From contig CAVUKN010000004.1 in the NCBI GenBank assembly GCA_963742105.1, forward strand, positions 744,001-808,000: a stretch of 64,000 nt of DNA, read 5' to 3'. This DNA comes from Gp6-AA40 sp963742105 (GTDB taxonomy: Bacteria; Acidobacteriota; Vicinamibacteria; Vicinamibacterales; UBA2999). Positions within the stretch are counted from its first letter, which is position 1; the number at the start of each line of letters is the position of its first letter. Of this stretch, positions 58,019 to 64,000 are shown one piece after another. The translations under genes and the position numbers were made by a program. Below the pieces are notes generated by a model that saw nothing but the letters and a program-made list of their open reading frames with translations, was not told the DNA's origin and did no database searches.

Positions 58019-58816
58019 ATGACACGACGAATCCTCGGGAGCACGTGTGCAGCAGCCGTGTTCGCCGCGACGGTGGCAGCGGCGCAGGGGTCGAGCCAGG
58101 CGCCGACGCAGGCGCCCACTCCGGGAAATTCGCAGCAACGGCCGGCGGATCGCGCGGCCGCGCCGGCCCCACGGACGAATGCCGACCAGCAGATCACGCT
58201 CACCGGATGCGTGATGCGAGAGGGCCCCAGTGACTTCGTCCTGGCGAGCGCATCGCCGTCAGGAACGTCGGGAAATATTTCCGGTGGTGTAACCGGATCG
58301 ACCTCGACTGGCGCCACCGGCACGTCGGGCTCCGCATCGTCGTCGGCGACTGCGGGGATCGGTTCGTCCGCAACCCGGTATCGACTGAGCGGCGAACGGG
58401 ATCTGGCTGAATACGTGGGACAACGTGTGGAAGTGGTCGGGCGGATGGATGCGAACAGCGGCAGCACCACTCCTGGCGGCACATCGGCGCGACCGGGGAC
58501 CGGCAGTACTGGCCTTGGCACCCCTGGCCTCGGCGCGTCCGGGAGCGGCGCGGGCACCTCGTCCAACTCGGGCGGCGGCGCGGCAGCTTCGACGCCGGGC
58601 TCGACCTCGAGCGCGGGCGCTACCGGCACTCCTGGATCGGGTACGTCGGCTGCGGGATCCACGAGCGACTCGACTCCCGGTAACACGGGCAGCACCTCGA
58701 GCAGTACGGCGACGGCGTCGGGCAACTCGTCGGCGCGCAGCGCGGCCGGACAGGCTGCTGTCATGCCGCACGTGACGGTTACGTCAGTCCGTTCGGTCGG
58801 AGGAAGCTGCCAGTGA
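58019..58816 (+). CDS. Secreted Gly/Ser/Thr-rich protein
   Basis: 265 residues; AAGGAGG precedes ATG 58019. Signal peptide (RILGSTCAAAVFAATVAAAQ), then QQITLTGCVMREGPSDFVLAS and YRLSGERDLAEYVGQRVEVVGRM, an OB-like domain, interrupted by and followed by long runs rich in Gly, Ser, Thr. C terminus VMPHVTVTSVRSVGGSC. The low-complexity runs are expansion-prone; function unknown. Confidence 0.65.
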   Translation: MTRRILGSTCAAAVFAATVAAAQGSSQAPTQAPTPGNSQQRPADRAAAPAPRTNADQQITLTGCVMREGPSDFVLASASPSGTSGNISGGVTGSTSTGATGTSGSASSSATAGIGSSATRYRLSGERDLAEYVGQRVEVVGRMDANSGSTTPGGTSARPGTGSTGLGTPGLGASGSGAGTSSNSGGGAAASTPGSTSSAGATGTPGSGTSAAGSTSDSTPGNTGSTSSSTATASGNSSARSAAGQAAVMPHVTVTSVRSVGGSCQ

Positions 58817-58831
58817 GCTGGAGCTAAGCGG

Positions 58832-58956
58832 GAATCAGGGATCAGGGATCAGGGATCAGGACGAGAATGACGAATCGTGAATCGCGAATCGGGTCCCGCT
58901 GGACCGCTATTGATTCACGATGCCGATTCCTGATCCCTGATCCCTGATCCCTGATC
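58832..58956. repeat. Nested inverted arrays (ATCAGGG x4 / CCCTGAT x4 around GAATCGTGA)
   Basis: Left arm 58832-58861 and right arm 58928-58956 are inverted copies of a heptad repeated four times; the centre holds GAATCGTGA and its complement. Lies between convergent genes, so a strong bidirectional terminator is plausible. Confidence 0.75.
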
Positions 58957-58966
58957 GCTATCCTAG

Positions 58967-60616
<1,650 letters not shown>

Positions 60617-60756
60617 GTTTCTCTAATGTGCAAGGCCGTTGCCTGCGAAGCTCAGGCAAAACGGGCGGTTGCGCGCCGGTGTGGACGGGCGCGTCATCGG
60701 CTTCGTCCGGATATAAGGACGCTGGCGCGCCTGAATTTGGTTCAGTCGGCCATTAT

Positions 60757-61251
60757 TCACTTCTGAACCGGCAGATGCAGCGACATCAGCGTCAGCGTCC
60801 CGTCGATGGAGGAGAACCAGTGCGGCGACCCTGCCGGTACCCACATGAAGTCTCCCTTTGCCACCTTCTGTGACGTGCCGCCGGTAATCGCCTTTCCCGT
60901 CAGGTTCTGCGCGTTCGTTCGCTGCGGCTCCGTCAGCTGGCCGCCAATCACCATCGTCCCGCCCCCGTCGATCACGTAGAACAGCTCGGCTTCCGTCTCA
61001 TGTACCGCGGAAGTCGCGACCGCCGTACGGTACTCGACACTGACCGTGTACGGAGGCGACTGAAACAGCGGCGTGGACCGGAGTGGCTGCGGCGGCTGCG
61101 CTTTCGCCCGTTCGACGATCGCGGCGACGTCCGCGGACGTTTGAAACATCTTGAGCGCGGCCGCCGCACCCGCGGGCCCGGGCTGAGGCTGTTGCGCGAG
61201 GGCGATAACGGGCGCGATGACGACGAGGAAAGCAGCAATCAGCAGTCGCAT
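60757..61251 (-). CDS. Secreted cupin-domain protein
   Basis: 164 residues from ATG 61251 with GGAGGAG upstream. Signal peptide LLIAAFLVVIAPVIALAQ. Cupin barrel: EYRTAVATSAVHETEAELFYVIDGGGTMVIGG (His/Glu metal site) and KGDFMWVPAGSPHWF (second cupin motif with His). Enzymatic or binding role unknown. Confidence 0.85.
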   Translation of the reverse strand: MRLLIAAFLVVIAPVIALAQQPQPGPAGAAAALKMFQTSADVAAIVERAKAQPPQPLRSTPLFQSPPYTVSVEYRTAVATSAVHETEAELFYVIDGGGTMVIGGQLTEPQRTNAQNLTGKAITGGTSQKVAKGDFMWVPAGSPHWFSSIDGTLTLMSLHLPVQK

Positions 61252-61382
61252 GACTCCTCCATGCCGCGGGATTGTAAATGGTTGCCCGCCTGACCGGTAC
61301 CGACAACCCGTGATCTTTCGGAGGCGCCACATGTGGACAAGCCGGCATCACAGACTCGTAGGCCAGCGTAGAGTAGGCCACC

Positions 61383-61409
61383 GTAGGGCGGGCCTTCAGG
61401 CCCGCCGAA
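61383..61409. repeat. REP-like palindrome
   Basis: GTAGGGCGGGCCTTCAGGCC followed by CGCCGAA, the same design as 23911-23937; sits upstream of the cupin gene and at the 3' end of the molybdopterin-subunit gene. Confidence 0.7.
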
Positions 61410-61430
61410 TCTCGCCGGATCCGGCCAAAC

Positions 61431-63629
61431 TCACCGCCGCAACGCCGCGAGCACCCTCGTCGGCGTGAACGGGTACTGCTCCATGCGCATCCCCGTCGCA
61501 TCGAAGAACGCATTGGCGATCGCCGCGGCGGCCGCCGCCATCACCTCTTCGCCCGCCCCCGTCGAACGTTCGTTGACCCGTTGCACCACGATCGGCGTGA
61601 CCTCCGGGGCATCGGCGAACCGCAAAATCGGATAGGTGCTCCAGTCCAGGCTGGTGACCTGTCTGGTGTCGAACCTGATCTCCTCGAGCAGCATCCGGCT
61701 GGCCGTCTGTACGAGCTGTCCGCTGATCTGGTTTTCGATGTTGCCCGGATTCACCGCCAGGCCCGCATCGATGGCGCCGTATAGATGCGTGATCGTCACG
61801 CGGCCGGTCTGCTTGTCCACCTCGAGCTCCGCAACGGCGCCGCCGTATGACGCGAGGTGGGTCCCGACCCCGATGCCCCGGCCACGCACGACACGCCCGG
61901 TGGACAGCGCGCTGGCGGCCCGGCGTCGCTGCCACTTCGCCGCTTCCGCCGCGGCGTTGAGTACACCGAGCCACCGCGGATCCTTGATGTTCTGTCGCCG
62001 GAATTCCCACGGATCGGCATTCAGCAGGTAGGCGAGCTGATCGATCGCCTGTTCGGATGCAAACGAGAACGACAGATCCAGCGGCGACCGCAGCCAGGCG
62101 CCGCGCAGGTACTCCATCGCCGGCACTCGATGATTCACCAGCTTCAGGTTCGCAGCGTCGTACATCGACCCGAGATTCAAAGGGCTCACCTGCTGTGCCG
62201 CGCTGCCTTCACGGTCGGCGGGCGCGTTCCCGGTCAGTTGAGCCGATGCTTCGACGTTGCTCCAATTGTGCTGCCAGCCGTGGTACTGGTACGCGACGAT
62301 GCGACCCTGGGCGTCGGCGGCGGCGCGAACTTCGCCCAGGTGCGCCGGACCGTAGTTGTCCCACCCGTGCTCGTCCGCCCGCATGAACTGCACGCGCACC
62401 GGGGCGGCGGCCAACTGCGACAGAATTGCCGCGGCCTGCGTCGCGTCGTCCTGACACCCGTGACCATAGTTGCTTGCGCCCTCCTGGTAGCGGACCTGGA
62501 TCCGTTCCGCCGGCAGGTTGAGCAGCCGCGTGAGCATGGTGCGGGTGCCGTAGATGTCCTGCGTCGGCGAGATCACGACGGCACTATCTGCGCGCACGTC
62601 GGCGACGGCGCAGTTCGGTCCAAAAGCCGCGTGAGCCTGATACGGACCGCGTCCAGTCTGTTTGACGACGTGTGATGCGGCCGCGAATGCCGCGTCGACG
62701 TCGCCCCGTTCCGTGACGACTCGATCCTGCGTCGCATCCGCACGCATTCGCTCGTGCAGTTGTGACGTGCCCGGAAGCGCGGCCCGGATGTCCCATTCGA
62801 CGGTGAGGGCGCGTGCTGCGCGCACCGCGTCCCACTCGCGTTCGGCGACCACGCCGATGAAGTCCCCGCGACGGAGAATGCGGGCCGGAATGCCGCGTAT
62901 CGACGTTTCGTCCACACGCATCGCCTTGGGCGTGACTCCCAGAGCGCCCTGACCTGACGGTCGTATCACGCGGCCGTGCAGCATTCCAGGCATGCGAACG
63001 TGTTGCATGTAGGTATAGCGGCCGCTGACCTTGTCGGGCAGATCGTTACGGCGCGGCGAGCTGCCGACGAGGCGATACGACTCCGGCGCCTTCGTTGGTG
63101 CCGTGCCGCTGACCTCGAGGTCGAACCGCCGGTCCCCGAGCAGTTCCCCGTAGGAGATCGATCGCTGCGGATTCCCAGAGACCGACACCACGCCGCGTGT
63201 GACCGTCAGCTGATCCACCGGCGCGTTCAGTCGTGCCGACGCAAGCTGCAGGAGCGAACGGCGGGCTTCGGCCGCCGCGGTGCGGACCTGCGGCGACCCT
63301 CGATTGATCGCGGCACTCGAGTACGTGCCCCCCTGGTTCGGCGACACGGTCGTGTCGAGCGGAACCGTCTTCATCTGGTTCATGTCGAGGTCGAGTTCCT
63401 CACCCGCCACCTGCAACAGCGCGGTGGAGGCGCCCTGTCCCAGCTCCGCAAAGCCGATGTACACGGTCGCCGTGTTGTCGGCGTGGATGGCCAGCCAGGT
63501 GTCGACCTGTTTGAGGTCGAGCGTTCGCGTGGCGGCCGGCGCCGCCGCCTGCGCATGGAGCACGTCGCCGAGCGAGAAGCCGACAATCAACGCACCGCCC
63601 GACTTGATGAACTGGCGTCGGCTGCTCAT
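61431..63629 (-). CDS. Xanthine-dehydrogenase-family molybdopterin-binding subunit (Tat-exported)
   Basis: 732 residues from ATG 63629, which overlaps the preceding subunit's TGA (ATGA). N-terminal Tat signal SSRRQFIKSGGALIVGF. Single-polypeptide aldehyde-oxidase-type large subunit: GFAELGQGASTALLQVAGEEL, YSSAAINRGSPQVR, and the C-terminal ERSTGAGEEVMAAAAAAIANA motif with the Mo-site Glu (GAGE). Periplasmic aldehyde or heterocycle oxidation probable. Confidence 0.9.
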   Translation of the reverse strand: MSSRRQFIKSGGALIVGFSLGDVLHAQAAAPAATRTLDLKQVDTWLAIHADNTATVYIGFAELGQGASTALLQVAGEELDLDMNQMKTVPLDTTVSPNQGGTYSSAAINRGSPQVRTAAAEARRSLLQLASARLNAPVDQLTVTRGVVSVSGNPQRSISYGELLGDRRFDLEVSGTAPTKAPESYRLVGSSPRRNDLPDKVSGRYTYMQHVRMPGMLHGRVIRPSGQGALGVTPKAMRVDETSIRGIPARILRRGDFIGVVAEREWDAVRAARALTVEWDIRAALPGTSQLHERMRADATQDRVVTERGDVDAAFAAASHVVKQTGRGPYQAHAAFGPNCAVADVRADSAVVISPTQDIYGTRTMLTRLLNLPAERIQVRYQEGASNYGHGCQDDATQAAAILSQLAAAPVRVQFMRADEHGWDNYGPAHLGEVRAAADAQGRIVAYQYHGWQHNWSNVEASAQLTGNAPADREGSAAQQVSPLNLGSMYDAANLKLVNHRVPAMEYLRGAWLRSPLDLSFSFASEQAIDQLAYLLNADPWEFRRQNIKDPRWLGVLNAAAEAAKWQRRRAASALSTGRVVRGRGIGVGTHLASYGGAVAELEVDKQTGRVTITHLYGAIDAGLAVNPGNIENQISGQLVQTASRMLLEEIRFDTRQVTSLDWSTYPILRFADAPEVTPIVVQRVNERSTGAGEEVMAAAAAAIANAFFDATGMRMEQYPFTPTRVLAALRR

Positions 63630-64000
63630 GCGTTCACCGCCATGGCTGACGCGGCCCGACGGATCGCTTTCAGGATCCGCGGGTAGGTTCCGCAGCGGCA
63701 CAAGTGTCCATTCATCGCCGTGCGGATCTGCTGATCGGTCGGTTGCGGCGTCCTGACGAGGAGCTCGGCTCCCTTGACGATCATCCCGTTGAAGCAATAG
63801 CCGCACTGCAGCGCCTGCTCGTCGATGAGCGCCTGCTGGAGCGGATGCAGGGCCGGAACGGCCGCCAGCTTCTTCTTGACGGCGTACCACCCAGGGAGCC
63901 CCTCGAGTGTCGTCACCTTTTTGCCGATGACCGCGGACAACGATGTCTGGCAGGACCTCGCCTCGGTATCGTCGATCAGGACCGAACAGGAACCGCACTG
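63626..64000 (-). CDS. [2Fe-2S] subunit of the molybdenum hydroxylase, 5' end outside window
   Basis: At least 124 residues; the frame runs off the window. Contains CGSC, two further Cys in QCGYCFNGMIV and HLCRCGTYPRI, the helical [2Fe-2S] domain of CoxS-type subunits. It ends at TGA 63626-63628, overlapping the large subunit start by four bases, so the two are translated together. Confidence 0.93.
   Translation of the reverse strand, partial: QCGSCSVLIDDTEARSCQTSLSAVIGKKVTTLEGLPGWYAVKKKLAAVPALHPLQQALIDEQALQCGYCFNGMIVKGAELLVRTPQPTDQQIRTAMNGHLCRCGTYPRILKAIRRAASAMAVNA

Noticed and set aside
58832..58956. Possible CRISPR array
   Set aside because: Tandem heptads and inverted arms without unique spacers; better explained as a hairpin.

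Overview
The window is high-GC DNA, densely coded on both strands. It looks like Acidobacteriota, probably a Vicinamibacteria-type genome. This is inferred from gene style: a protein kinase fused to TPR repeats, an SPDG-repeat propeller, an ADOP/MacB-like FtsX permease behind a PadR regulator, small secreted proteins beside large TPR regulators, and a VWFA-like secreted protein. No rRNA or other phylogenetic marker is present, so the assignment is moderate.

Layout. 1-7.3 kb: the end of an SPDG-repeat propeller; a translationally coupled trio (PQQ alcohol dehydrogenase with the lanthanide-type Asp-Tyr-Asp motif, a XoxJ-like periplasmic protein, a XoxG-like cytochrome c); an alpha/beta hydrolase; a transglutaminase-like protein. 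7.3-16.2 kb: two tiny membrane proteins (one DUF1328), glpK, a Ser/Thr kinase-TPR protein, small secreted proteins, a second TPR regulator, a relic of another glycerol kinase gene, an ankyrin protein and a cold-shock protein. 16.5-24 kb: a FAD monooxygenase, a secreted protein, an esterase, rtcB, glsA and a frameshifted DUF6282-like gene. 24-31.5 kb: an ECF sigma factor with a membrane partner, a frameshifted propeller gene, and a 1,220-residue regulator (winged helix, dead cyclase, ATPase, TPR) divergent from a secreted protein.

31.5-41.9 kb is a decayed integrative island. A serine-recombinase pseudogene abuts an intact initiator tRNA (fMet) gene, and a 45-47 bp copy of the tRNA 3' half lies 10 kb away beside the tail of a second recombinase. 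Between them are a broken amidase, an SDR, IS3 and resolvase debris, and a PadR/permease pair with frameshifts.

42-64 kb is mostly core-like: a PAS protein, an FtsB-like protein, cutA, DedA, a Cys/Met PLP enzyme, a coupled operon (SpoIIE phosphatase, DUF2007-RNase III fusion, truncated globin), an ATPase, hutU, hutH (disrupted by a 76-bp REP pair), purA, a PilZ protein, a stand-alone LigD polymerase domain, a DinB-like protein, a Gly/Ser/Thr-rich secreted protein, the primary sigma factor, a cupin, and a molybdenum hydroxylase with its 2Fe-2S subunit running off the end.

Cross-cutting themes are REP-like palindromes between (and once inside) genes, short-unit repeat arrays at 3' gene ends, and many frameshifts, most fitting a single extra base. 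The last could be real decay or an assembly artefact.
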